The notes beneath the pieces were generated by a model. It worked only from the letters and a program-made list of their open reading frames with translations. It did no database searches and was not told where the DNA came from. A stretch of 59,585 bases of DNA, taken from NCBI GenBank assembly GCA_043424615.1, contig JBHWOX010000021.1:1-59585 (forward strand). Direction: 5' to 3'. Positions within the stretch are counted from its first letter, which is position 1. Every line of letters begins with the position of its first letter. Shown in pieces: positions 52,706 through 59,585 of the stretch. The stretch comes from JAUNQW01 sp043424615 (GTDB lineage Bacteria > Bacillota > Bacilli > Lactobacillales > Carnobacteriaceae_A). Both the position numbers and the translations under genes were made by a program.

Positions 52706-53389
52706 TTATTCGACCGGTTTTTCTGGTAACTGCCAATCAATAGGCGTTTGGCCAGAAGTTTCCAATAATTGATTGGTTTTCGAAAAAACCCTCGAACCGA
52801 AAAAACTGATGTGGGCGGAAAAAGGACTGGGATGAGAAGAGCAGAGGACAAAATGTTTGCTTTCATCGATCAATTCTCTCTTAGCAATGGAAGCATTTCC
52901 CCACAAAATAAAGACCACCGGCTGGTCTTTTTGATTCAGTGACTGGATGACAGCATCTGTCACTTCTTCCCAGCCCTTGTTTTTATGAGAATGAGCTTGA
53001 CCACGTCGGACCGTTAAAACTGTATTAAGCATCAAAACACCTTCATCTGCCCATTTTTTCAAGTAACCATGCTGGACAGGCGGATAAGCTAAATCATTCT
53101 CTAATTCTTTATAAATATTTCTCAAAGAGGGTGGAAGATCGACCCCAGGCTGGACAGAAAAACTAAGGCCATGTGCCTGCTGTGGGCCATGATAAGGATC
53201 CTGCCCTAAGATAACTGCCTTGGTATCAGCATAAGACGTCCACTGGAAAGCCGTCCATATATCATACATAGGTGGATAAACGGTCTGTTCCTTATACTCG
53301 CTTTTCAAAAATTCTCTCAGCTGTTGGTAGGAAGCCGTAGCTGTTGCCTCCTTTAAAATGGCGGACCAATCATTTTCAACTGGTATCAT
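52706..53389 (-). CDS. ung: uracil-DNA glycosylase
   Basis: Removes uracil from DNA in base-excision repair. 227 residues. Catalytic water-activating motif VILGQDPYHG near 59-68, uracil-binding VLMLNTVLTVRRG and the Leu-loop LCSSHPSPFSAHISFFGSR near 182-200 with the catalytic His. The Ser-Pro loop reads HPSPFSA, with Phe where Leu is often seen. It sits between pdxR (31 bases) and the flavoprotein gene (26 bases), probably only by co-transcription. Confidence 0.97.
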   Translation of the reverse strand: MIPVENDWSAILKEATATASYQQLREFLKSEYKEQTVYPPMYDIWTAFQWTSYADTKAVILGQDPYHGPQQAHGLSFSVQPGVDLPPSLRNIYKELENDLAYPPVQHGYLKKWADEGVLMLNTVLTVRRGQAHSHKNKGWEEVTDAVIQSLNQKDQPVVFILWGNASIAKRELIDESKHFVLCSSHPSPFSAHISFFGSRVFSKTNQLLETSGQTPIDWQLPEKPVE

Positions 53390-53420
53390 TCCATCACTCC
53401 TTTTCCCTCTTATCCTATCA

Positions 53421-54824
53421 TTATTGGGTAGAAAGATGCATAAAGTCTTTTAATTTCATGACTAATTCTTCAATTTCATCAGAGGGCAGAGAGGAAAAGC
53501 TAATATAGATAATGCTTTGGTCTTCTGGAGAAGCCGATCGACTAAAATCAGAAAGGAAGGCCAATTTAATTCCTCCGTCTCTCGCTAATTCTTTGAGTCT
53601 ATCCGCTTCAAAAGTAATAGAAGGTTTAACCAGCAGGCTGAGCCCCGCCTCCTCCCCATATAAAACAGCTTGGGGGTCTTGCCGTTGAATGGCTTGAATC
53701 AATCGATCCCTTTTCTTTTTGTAAAATCGTCTCGACCGATTTAAATGCGTGCTTAAATGTCCTTGAGTAATAAATTCTGCCAAGGCATATTGGGTAAAGG
53801 TGTTGAGTGAGCCTGATAATCTTTTAAATGTTTGCTTAAACTGTTCACTTAAAGCTTGTGGTAAGACCATATAGGATAGGCGGATGGACGGAGATAGAAG
53901 GCGGGTAAAACTCCCCAGATATAAGACTTGGTTATGATGGTCCAATTGGGCTAAAGGAGGAATGGGTAGACCAGAATATTTAAATTCTCCATCATAGTCA
54001 TCCTCAATAATTAAACGATCTCCATCTTCCCTGGCCCATGCAATCAATTGTTGGCGCTTGTCCAAGGGCATGACCGAACCCGTAGGAAATTGGTGGTTAG
54101 GCGTGACAAAAGCCAGCTGGCTATCAGCTTGATATAAGTCAGCCATTTTTATCCCCCCTGCCTCTAAAGCGATGGGATACTCTTTAATCCCCCTTGATTG
54201 AAACAAGTCAGCATAGCCGTCATATCCAGGATCTTCAATGGCGATGCTATCATATTGGGGACACATCTTAAAAAAAAGATCAAATAAATACTGTGAATTC
54301 GGACCAAGAACAATTTGATCCATGCTACAGGGGACTCCCCGAGATTGGTTGAGATAGAGAGCTAGAGCATGGCGCAAATCAGCCAATCCCTGACTCCCTG
54401 TTCCTTTTAATAGGTCTGATGAACGGTTTTTAAATAATTGGCTATATATTTTTGAAAAAACTGAAAAAGGAAAGAGTGAAAGATCCGGCGTTGAGCGGGT
54501 TAAATCATATAGAATGGGTGGTCCTTTTTCTTCTAGTCTTTCGACTTTTTGCGGCGAACGATAACGAATACCCGCTTCTTGGAAATGGACATCTTCCACA
54601 AAATAGCCCTTACGTTCTTCCGACCGAATAAAACCTTCAATCATCAGCTGGTCATAAGCATTCATCACAGTGTTTTGAGAAATGCCATTATCCTCTGCCA
54701 ACTGGCGTTTACTAGGGAGCTTCTGGCCAGTGACCAATTCCCCGACCATCATTTTATTTTTAAGTTCTTCATATAATTGAATATATAAAGGCTGTTGATT
54801 TTCAAAATCTAAATGAACAAACAT
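53421..54824 (-). CDS. pdxR: PdxR/MocR-family transcriptional regulator
   Basis: A 467-residue GntR-type winged helix (about 1-75: QKLPSKRQLAEDNGISQNTV) fused to a fold-I aminotransferase-like domain. Divergent from pyridoxine kinase and an ECF S component, so B6 sensing is inferred. Conserved pocket parts include EDPGYDGY, TPNHQFPTGSVM and IEDDYDGEF. The usual GTFSK Lys that binds PLP is replaced: YLGSFTRLLSPS has Arg308 (codon 53901-53903). ATG at 54824 with AAGGAG is the start, since the promoter lies at 54878-54906. Confidence 0.88.
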   Translation of the reverse strand: MFVHLDFENQQPLYIQLYEELKNKMMVGELVTGQKLPSKRQLAEDNGISQNTVMNAYDQLMIEGFIRSEERKGYFVEDVHFQEAGIRYRSPQKVERLEEKGPPILYDLTRSTPDLSLFPFSVFSKIYSQLFKNRSSDLLKGTGSQGLADLRHALALYLNQSRGVPCSMDQIVLGPNSQYLFDLFFKMCPQYDSIAIEDPGYDGYADLFQSRGIKEYPIALEAGGIKMADLYQADSQLAFVTPNHQFPTGSVMPLDKRQQLIAWAREDGDRLIIEDDYDGEFKYSGLPIPPLAQLDHHNQVLYLGSFTRLLSPSIRLSYMVLPQALSEQFKQTFKRLSGSLNTFTQYALAEFITQGHLSTHLNRSRRFYKKKRDRLIQAIQRQDPQAVLYGEEAGLSLLVKPSITFEADRLKELARDGGIKLAFLSDFSRSASPEDQSIIYISFSSLPSDEIEELVMKLKDFMHLSTQ

Positions 54825-54862
54825 CTCCGCTCTCCTTCTATCTGGTACCATCATTACGTTCC

Positions 54863-54890
54863 AATCTGACACTTACAATAGTATCAGATT
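54863..54890. promoter_or_regulatory. candidate PdxR operator (28-bp inverted repeat)
   Basis: AATCTGACAC and GTATCAGATT match at 9 of 10 positions in inverted orientation around TTACAATA. It covers the -35 of the pyridoxine kinase promoter (54873-54878) and the pdxR -10 TACTAT (54878-54883, minus strand). Confidence 0.75.
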
Positions 54891-54901
54891 TATCCTAAAA
54901 T
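54873..54901 (+). promoter_or_regulatory. promoter of the pyridoxine kinase operon (TTACAA-17-TAAAAT)
   Basis: -35 TTACAA (54873-54878), 17-base spacer and -10 TAAAAT (54896-54901). The start codon is 31 bases beyond the -10. The opposite-strand pdxR promoter (ATGTTA at 54901-54906, TACTAT at 54878-54883) overlaps it. Confidence 0.72.
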
Positions 54902-54932
54902 AACATCAATGTTTGGAAGGAGTTCATAAACA

Positions 54933-55811
54933 ATGCCAAAAAAGATACTTGTCATTAATGATATACCGGGGGCAGGGAAGGTCGCCGGAAATATAAACCT
55001 CCCACTTTTTGCTGCCGGTCGCTTTGAAAGTTCCATTCTCCCCACTTTAATCTTGTCAAAAAATACTGATTTTGACCAAGGAGAAGTGGTCCGCCACAGC
55101 CTAGGGGAGGATTTCCAGGCCATGATGGATCACTGGCAGCAGGCGGCCATTGATTTTGAAGTCTATACCACAGGCTTTTTTAATTCCATTGACCAGATCC
55201 ACCGCTTTGGCGCTTATTTTGACCGCTGCCTAGATAAAAATCCTCACAGCCGGCTTTATATTGACCCTATCATGGGAGATCACGGCAGTCTCTATCCAGG
55301 ATTTAACCCACACATCCCTCAAGTCATTGGCGACTTATGCCAGGATGCTTATGTCATTGTCCCCAATTTAACAGAAGCTTGCCTCATCACAGGCTTTGAA
55401 TATAAAGAAAAAATGACCGATGAAGAACTGGCAGAACTTTCTCAAGCCTTGGTCAAACTGGGCGTTGAAAATGTCGTCTTAACCGGTATTGAAGGGCAAG
55501 AGGAAGAAGAACAGATTGGCTTCTTCTATTATTCAGGCCCTGACCAGTATGAAAAAGTTCTTCATAAAAAATATCCTTATCATTTCTTTGGAACGGGAGA
55601 TATGGCCATGTCCTTGATTATTATCTGCCATGAATGGGGGCTGTCATTAAGAGAAAGTCTCCAACAAACGGGACACTGGATTGAAAAAGCGTTGGAATCA
55701 ACCATCCAACTCAACCGTTCCTTCCAAGAAGGTGTATTCTTTGAATCAATTATTTTAGATGTCGCTCAATTTGCTTACGATCAAGCACAAAAGGAGAATA
55801 AAAATGACTAA
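54933..55811 (+). CDS. pyridoxine/pyridoxamine kinase (PfkB superfamily)
   Basis: A 292-residue PfkB/ThiD-like kinase of the PdxY group that phosphorylates pyridoxal, pyridoxamine or pyridoxine. N-terminal ILVINDIPGAGKVAGN with the substrate loop, central YIDPIMGDHGSLYPGF near 108-123, VPNLTEACLITG near 147-158, and catalytic FFGTGDMAMSLII near 219-231 with Asp in the GD motif. SD AAGGAG. Paired with an ECF S component and controlled by PdxR, it fits vitamin B6 uptake and trapping. A hydroxymethylpyrimidine kinase role is less likely. Confidence 0.88.
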   Translation: MPKKILVINDIPGAGKVAGNINLPLFAAGRFESSILPTLILSKNTDFDQGEVVRHSLGEDFQAMMDHWQQAAIDFEVYTTGFFNSIDQIHRFGAYFDRCLDKNPHSRLYIDPIMGDHGSLYPGFNPHIPQVIGDLCQDAYVIVPNLTEACLITGFEYKEKMTDEELAELSQALVKLGVENVVLTGIEGQEEEEQIGFFYYSGPDQYEKVLHKKYPYHFFGTGDMAMSLIIICHEWGLSLRESLQQTGHWIEKALESTIQLNRSFQEGVFFESIILDVAQFAYDQAQKENKND

Positions 55812-56292
55812 AAAATATATTAGCTATGCCATGGCGACAGCTTTGACTGTAGCCTTATCCATGCTTATCATGATTCCTATTCCTGCTGTCAATGGTTTTG
55901 TATCCTTGGTTGATGCCGGCATCTATACTTCCGCTTTAGTTTTTGGTCCACTGGGTGGCTTCTTCGTTGGGGCCTTAAGCGGGGGGTTAATTGACCTCTT
56001 AGCGGGTTATTTCCATTGGGCTATTTTTTCCTTCTTGATCCACGGCTTGCAAGGCTACATCGCTGGTAAAGTCAAAGACCAAGGGCCTTTCGCCAAAATT
56101 TTAGGTCTCTTACTTGCCTGCGTGGTCATGGTGCTTGGCTACTTCTTGGTGTCCTGGGCCATGTACGGCTTGGGATCAGCCTTACCTGCCATCTTAAGTG
56201 ATTCCATCCAATCCATTACGGGCATGCTGATTGCTCTTCCCCTTTCCCAACTTTTAAAAGCAGCTCTACCGACCAGCAGAGCCAGCTATTAA
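55804..56292 (+). CDS. ECF transporter S component, probably for vitamin B6
   Basis: A 162-residue membrane protein of the ECF S-component fold with about six TM helices. N-terminal YISYAMATALTVALSMLIMI (the Ala-rich helix 1 that contacts EcfT), GIYTSALVFGPLGGFFVGAL near 43-62, and SGGLIDLLAGYFHWAIF. The EcfA/EcfA'/EcfT module is not in the window, as usual for group II systems. It overlaps the kinase stop by eight bases, and that pairing suggests the substrate is pyridoxine or a related vitamer. ATG at 55804 has AAGGAG. Confidence 0.87.
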   Translation: MTKKYISYAMATALTVALSMLIMIPIPAVNGFVSLVDAGIYTSALVFGPLGGFFVGALSGGLIDLLAGYFHWAIFSFLIHGLQGYIAGKVKDQGPFAKILGLLLACVVMVLGYFLVSWAMYGLGSALPAILSDSIQSITGMLIALPLSQLLKAALPTSRASY

Positions 56293-56387
56293 TAACTGAA
56301 AGCCTTCTCAACCATTAAAAATGGGACACTTTTTTCTTCGCCTTCGTTATTAAAGCTGATGGGTGGATGGAAGAAAGGAAGGCTGTT

Positions 56388-56567
56388 ATGGATACTAGCC
56401 TATTTATTGAAGCTGCCATTGATATGATTTCCAATGTGGGTTTCCCTATTTTTGTATCCCTTTATCTCCTACAACGAATGGAAAAACAATTGGAAGATAT
56501 GGTCGACGCCATCAAGCAACTCAACGAATCCCTCTCTCAACTCCATCAGCAAGCTGCTCAAGATTGA
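56388..56567 (+). CDS. YvrJ-family small membrane protein
   Basis: A 59-residue protein with one TM helix (ISNVGFPIFVSLYLLQRME) followed by an amphipathic helix (KQLEDMVDAIKQLNESLSQL). This is the YvrJ family pattern, where SNVGFPI and LxRxE are conserved. Function is unknown; some members are regulators of anti-sigma systems. ATG at 56388 has GGAAGG six bases upstream; an in-frame ATG at 56367 lacks a good SD. Its terminator overlaps the last codons. Confidence 0.82.
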   Translation: MDTSLFIEAAIDMISNVGFPIFVSLYLLQRMEKQLEDMVDAIKQLNESLSQLHQQAAQD

Positions 56568-56585
56568 GCAGCTTGTTTCTTTTTA
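56551..56585 (+). terminator. terminator overlapping the end of the YvrJ gene
   Basis: AAGCTGCTCA (56551-56560) pairs with TGAGCAGCTT (56565-56574), then GTTTCTTTTT. The stop codon TGA lies inside the stem. Confidence 0.9.
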
Positions 56586-56618
56586 AACCGTCAAACAGAC
56601 CCTTTCATCATCATATTT

Positions 56619-56632
56619 TTTAAGCGCTTACA
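56619..56632 (+). promoter_or_regulatory. cre-like CcpA site upstream of kbl
   Basis: TTTAAGCGCTTACA matches the cre consensus at 13 of 14 positions (G to T at position 2). It lies about 36 bases upstream of the kbl extended -10, so CcpA could act near position -50. Confidence 0.62.
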
Positions 56633-56665
56633 TCCATGCTATGATTAGGTTTGTGCTAGTTGTTA

Positions 56666-56674
56666 TGATATACT
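56666..56674 (+). promoter_or_regulatory. extended -10 promoter of kbl
   Basis: TGATATACT gives TGN plus TATACT. The -35 is weak. The kbl start lies about 34 bases beyond the -10. Confidence 0.55.
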
Positions 56675-56708
56675 GACGATGGAGTAAAAAGAAAGGGAGT
56701 TATATATT

Positions 56709-57899
56709 ATGACAAGCAAAAATTTACAGCATGTCCTCGTTGAAAGTTTGGCTGAATTAAAAGAAAAGGGTCTCTATAACGATATTGACACCTTGGATGA
56801 AGCTAATGGTCCTGAGATTTCAATCGAAGGTTCAGAGCTCATTAATTTATCTTCCAACAACTATCTGGGATTCGCCAAGGATCCTGATTTAATTCAAGCA
56901 GCCAATGCTGCTACTGAACAATACGGTGTCGGGGCCGGGGCTGTCCGTACGATTAACGGCACCCTCCCTATCCACAACGAGCTAGAAGAAACCTTAGCTC
57001 AATTCAAAAAAACAGAAGCAGCCATCGCCTTACAATCTGGTTTCAATGCTAATATTGGTACCATTCCTGCAATCATGACCAAAAAAGATGCGATCTTATC
57101 TGATGAATTAAACCATGCCTCCATTATTGATGGTTGCCGTTTGTCAGGAGCTAAAATTATCCGTGTGGCTCACCAAGATATGGATGATTTAAGAGCGAAA
57201 GCTAAAGAAGCCACAGAATCTGGCGACTATGAAAAAGTCATGTATATCACAGATGGGGTCTTTTCTATGGATGGAGACTTAGCTAAATTAGATCAAGCCA
57301 TCGATATTTGTGAAGAATTCGATGTCATCACCTATGTCGACGATGCCCACGGTTCAGGTGTGATGGGCGAAGGAGCCGGCACTGTCAAACACTATGGATT
57401 ATCTGACCGCATTGACATCCAGATGGGAACCTTGTCTAAAGCCATTGGTGTTGTTGGAGGTTATGTGGCTGGTAAGCAAGAACTCATCGACTGGCTCAAA
57501 GTCAGAGCACGTCCTTTCCTATTCTCTACCTCCCTCACCCCATGGGCTGCTGCTGCAGCTAAGGCGGCCGTTGAAAAATTAATGGACTCTCACCAAGCGG
57601 TCGACAAATTATGGGAAAATGGACATTATTTGAAAGAAGGCTTGAAAAAACTTGGTTTTGATATCGGCCATTCTGAAACACCAATCACCCCTGTTATCAT
57701 TGGGGACGAAGTAAAAACTCAGGAATTTTCTAAGCGTTTAGTTGAAGAAGGCGTTTATGCTAAATCTATTGTCTTTCCAACAGTTCCACGTGGCACAGGA
57801 CGTGTGAGAAATATGCCGTCAGCTGCTCACACTAAAGACCAGTTGGATCGAGCTCTGGCTATTTATGAAAAAGTAGGTAAAGAATTAGGTGTGATTTAA
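56709..57899 (+). CDS. kbl: glycine C-acetyltransferase (2-amino-3-ketobutyrate CoA ligase)
   Basis: Alpha-oxoamine synthase of 396 residues that converts 2-amino-3-ketobutyrate plus CoA to glycine and acetyl-CoA. PLP Lys244 is in MGTLSKAIGVVGG; the DDAHGSGVMGEGA block is near 211-223, and NLSSNNYLGFA near 46-56 and SGFNANIG are typical. It precedes a threonine-dehydrogenase-like gene by 39 bases, which supports the threonine route over biotin (BioF) or heme (HemA) synthesis. It may be controlled by a cre-like site. Confidence 0.93.
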   Translation: MTSKNLQHVLVESLAELKEKGLYNDIDTLDEANGPEISIEGSELINLSSNNYLGFAKDPDLIQAANAATEQYGVGAGAVRTINGTLPIHNELEETLAQFKKTEAAIALQSGFNANIGTIPAIMTKKDAILSDELNHASIIDGCRLSGAKIIRVAHQDMDDLRAKAKEATESGDYEKVMYITDGVFSMDGDLAKLDQAIDICEEFDVITYVDDAHGSGVMGEGAGTVKHYGLSDRIDIQMGTLSKAIGVVGGYVAGKQELIDWLKVRARPFLFSTSLTPWAAAAAKAAVEKLMDSHQAVDKLWENGHYLKEGLKKLGFDIGHSETPITPVIIGDEVKTQEFSKRLVEEGVYAKSIVFPTVPRGTGRVRNMPSAAHTKDQLDRALAIYEKVGKELGVI

Positions 57900-57938
57900 A
57901 CTTTAAATGATCAATCTCAAAATAAGGAGAGAAAAACG

Positions 57939-58907
57939 ATGGGGAAAATTTTAGTTACCGGTTGTAATGGTCAGGTAGGTTCAGATTTAGTGAGACGTTT
58001 GCGACAAGATTATGGAAAAGACCAAATCGTCGCCAGTAACTTATCTGCTAATGAAGAATCCCATACTTACACCGAGGGGATTTATGAAAATCTTGACGTT
58101 CTGGACATGAAACGCTATAAAGAAATTGCCGAAAAGTATGATATCGAAGGAGTTTTCCATTTAGCAGGGATTTTATCTGCTGTTGGTGAAGAAATCCCTC
58201 AAAAATGTTGGGATGTTAACGTTAATGGGGTTATCAACACCTTAGAATTAGCTCGTGAATATGGTTGGAAAGTCATGACGATCTCTTCAATCGCGGCTTT
58301 TGGCGATAGCACGCCTCTTGACCAAACTCCGCAGGTCACTATCCAACGACCATCGACCATGTATGGAATCACCAAAGTATCCTGCGAACTCTTATGTGAC
58401 TATTACTTCAAAAAATACGGCGTAGACACCCGCTCTGTCCGCTTCCCTGGTATTATTTCTTACGATACCCTACCAGGAGGAGGAACGACCGACTATGCCG
58501 TTGAAATTTACTATGAGGCACTAAAAAAAGGGTCTTATCAATCCTTTATCGATAAAGGGACCTATATGGATATGATGTATATGCCAGATGCCATTGACTG
58601 TTTGATCCAACTTTATGAAGCAGATGGGGATAAATTAATTAACCGTAATGCCTACAATGTCAGTGCGATGAGTTTTGAACCGGAAGAAATTGCGGCCAGT
58701 GTCAAAAAATATCTGCCTGATTTTGAAATGGGTTATGAGGTTGATCCCGTTCGTCAAGGCATTGCAGACACATGGCCGAACTCTTTGGATACCTCAGCTG
58801 CTGAAGAAGAATGGAATTTCACGACAGCCTTTGACTTAGATAAAATGTCCCTAGATATGCTAGAACATTTATCTGAGAAATTGGATATTCCCTTTGAAGC
58901 ACAATAA
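57939..58907 (+). CDS. L-threonine 3-dehydrogenase-like SDR epimerase-family protein
   Basis: A 322-residue extended SDR. NAD-binding ILVTGCNGQVGSDLVRRL near 4-21 and catalytic Tyr142/Lys146 in MYGITKVSCE, with Ser116/117 in ISSIAAFG. The PGIISYDTLPGGGTTDYAVE region (near 167-186) is characteristic of SDR-type threonine 3-dehydrogenases. It oxidises L-threonine to 2-amino-3-ketobutyrate for Kbl. Adjacent to kbl on the same transcript, before a terminator. A sugar epimerase role is less likely. Confidence 0.9.
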   Translation: MGKILVTGCNGQVGSDLVRRLRQDYGKDQIVASNLSANEESHTYTEGIYENLDVLDMKRYKEIAEKYDIEGVFHLAGILSAVGEEIPQKCWDVNVNGVINTLELAREYGWKVMTISSIAAFGDSTPLDQTPQVTIQRPSTMYGITKVSCELLCDYYFKKYGVDTRSVRFPGIISYDTLPGGGTTDYAVEIYYEALKKGSYQSFIDKGTYMDMMYMPDAIDCLIQLYEADGDKLINRNAYNVSAMSFEPEEIAASVKKYLPDFEMGYEVDPVRQGIADTWPNSLDTSAAEEEWNFTTAFDLDKMSLDMLEHLSEKLDIPFEAQ

Positions 58908-58929
58908 ATAAAAAACTTATAAACCTTCT

Positions 58930-58960
58930 AGGGCTTGCAAATTGACGCAAGCCCTTTCCT
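58930..58960 (+). terminator. terminator after the threonine dehydrogenase gene
   Basis: AGGGCTTGC (58930-58938) pairs with GCAAGCCCT (58947-58955), followed by TTCCTTTT. Confidence 0.85.
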
Positions 58961-58994
58961 TTTGTCTTAAAAGAGGCAAGTCATTTTAAGCTTT

Positions 58995-59002
58995 GTTATA
59001 CT
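58995..59002 (+). promoter_or_regulatory. extended -10 promoter of the last gene
   Basis: The core is TATACT at 58997-59002 with TG three bases before it (TGN-10). The -35 is weak. The start codon is 34 bases downstream. Confidence 0.5.
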
Positions 59003-59035
59003 ATGAAGGGAATACTGTTAGGGGAGAGAAACAAG

Positions 59036-59585
59036 ATGGACGTTTATATGCACCCCACTCGAGAAAATAAACACCACTGGATGGTGGTCAATGCTCAAGG
59101 TCAAAATTTATACCATATCCAAGGCCGTTGGGGGCGTTTAGAAGACCGCGTTCTTCTGTACAACACTTCGTCAGAGGAGCTTTATCGGGCAACCCAAGTG
59201 ATTTTATCCCTGTTCCCAAAATTTGAGCTCGCTGCGGCAGGAAAGCCTTTCGCCTATCTGAGTAAACACCCGGGATTAAGAGGCTCCTATTTTAAAGTCA
59301 GCTCCTTAGGCTGGACCATTCGTTGGCAAGAAGAAAATCATTCCTTTAAAATTTATAAGAAAAAAGACGTCTTAGCTGACATCCAAAACTGTTTGGGCTA
59401 TGGAAAAAATCATTATTACATCCAAGTGAAAGAAGAGGAAAATACGGCCGTCATCTGCTTGCTGGCTAGTTTGTTAGACCATTACAGTCCCAGCTTAGAA
59501 GCTTCACCTCCAAGAAAATCACTTCCTCCAACCGAAGATAGCCCTTCCTATTTCTACCCCTACAAGATTGACCATTCAGTTGACA
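59036..59585 (+). CDS. uncharacterised protein, partial at the right edge
   Basis: An open frame from ATG 59036 (GGGGAGAG upstream) continues past the window end, so only 183 residues are seen. It is soluble, with short beta-strand-like stretches (HHWMVVNAQGQNLYHIQG, YFKVSSLGWTIRWQ, FKIYKKKDVLADIQ) and a proline-rich segment near residues 160-170. I do not recognise the family; a distant LURP-one/tubby-C-like fold is a guess only. Its own promoter and the terminator before it suggest a separate transcript. Confidence 0.7.
   Translation, partial: MDVYMHPTRENKHHWMVVNAQGQNLYHIQGRWGRLEDRVLLYNTSSEELYRATQVILSLFPKFELAAAGKPFAYLSKHPGLRGSYFKVSSLGWTIRWQEENHSFKIYKKKDVLADIQNCLGYGKNHYYIQVKEEENTAVICLLASLLDHYSPSLEASPPRKSLPPTEDSPSYFYPYKIDHSVD

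Noticed and set aside
52680..52736. A longer flavoprotein starting at 52736
   Set aside because: It would overlap the ung end, while ATG 52679 has an SD and begins exactly with the FAD-binding motif.
1..59585. CRISPR arrays, insertion sequences, prophage or attachment sites
   Set aside because: No regularly spaced direct repeats, transposase, integrase, phage structural or toxin-antitoxin genes were found on either strand.

Overview
The window reads as a stretch of core chromosome from a low-GC Gram-positive coccus of the Lactobacillales. Family resemblances fit Aerococcaceae (an Aerococcus- or Facklamia-like organism) best, but that placement is inference. The supporting features are a complete mevalonate operon (mvk-mvaD-pmk-fni), B. 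subtilis-type housekeeping proteins (CvfD/YugI, YuiD, YumC-like, PgpA/YutG, YutD, YutF, YunD, TsaE, Tex), AGGAGG-type ribosome binding sites, sigma-A promoters, CcpA cre-like sites, and a tRNA without an encoded CCA. I see no insertion sequence, prophage, plasmid gene, CRISPR array or defence island. Nearly all DNA is coding, and no gene-free stretch exceeds 300 bases.

Layout. Positions 1-190 carry the upstream end of an rRNA operon read leftward out of the window: tandem promoters, a leader hairpin and a boxA-like leader. From 197 to 5673 (minus) lie ppiB-cvfD-pgi-acetyltransferase and metQ-amidase. From 5913 to 7910 (plus) lie yuiD, a ferredoxin-NADP reductase and pgpA. From 7941 to 15742 (minus) lie yunD-yutD-nagD-TIGR01906, a VOC dioxygenase, deoB-HAD-CBS protein and a DUF1232 protein. 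From 15843 to 23674 (minus) there is a nucleoside salvage operon, rbsK-deoD-two BMP lipoproteins-ABC ATPase-two permeases, behind a strong promoter with a cre-like site. From 23693 to 34191 (minus, except a plus-strand tRNA-Leu) lie glpK, HAD, rodA, yihY, degV and coaA-gtrA-phosphoesterase-tex. From 34386 to 40082 (plus) lies the mevalonate operon followed by a CrtN-like desaturase. From 40206 to 49452 (minus) lie transaldolase-transketolase, rpiA-deoC, murB, pta-tsaE and a large ABC transporter. From 49615 to 59585 lie cysK-cysE (plus), pdxR-ung-flavoprotein (minus), pyridoxine kinase-ECF S component (plus), a YvrJ micropeptide, kbl-tdh, and a gene that runs off the end.

How the genes work together. 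The strongest theme is use of nucleosides as carbon and energy. The BMP/ABC system imports nucleosides, DeoD splits purine nucleosides, DeoB makes (deoxy)ribose-5-phosphate, DeoC splits deoxyribose-5-phosphate, and RpiA, transketolase and transaldolase feed the carbon into glycolysis; Pgi and Pta are also present. The mevalonate operon supplies IPP/DMAPP, and the desaturase after it suggests a C30 carotenoid branch. A vitamin B6 module (PdxR, kinase, ECF S component) is divergent around a clear inverted-repeat operator.

I did not find an obviously new multi-gene system. The items most worth a second look are a glycerol kinase with Arg at the HPr-phosphorylated His site, a PdxR/MocR regulator with Arg at the expected PLP lysine, its 28-bp operator, a HEPN-like RNxxxH motif joined to CBS domains, and the orphan metQ-amidase and crtN contexts.
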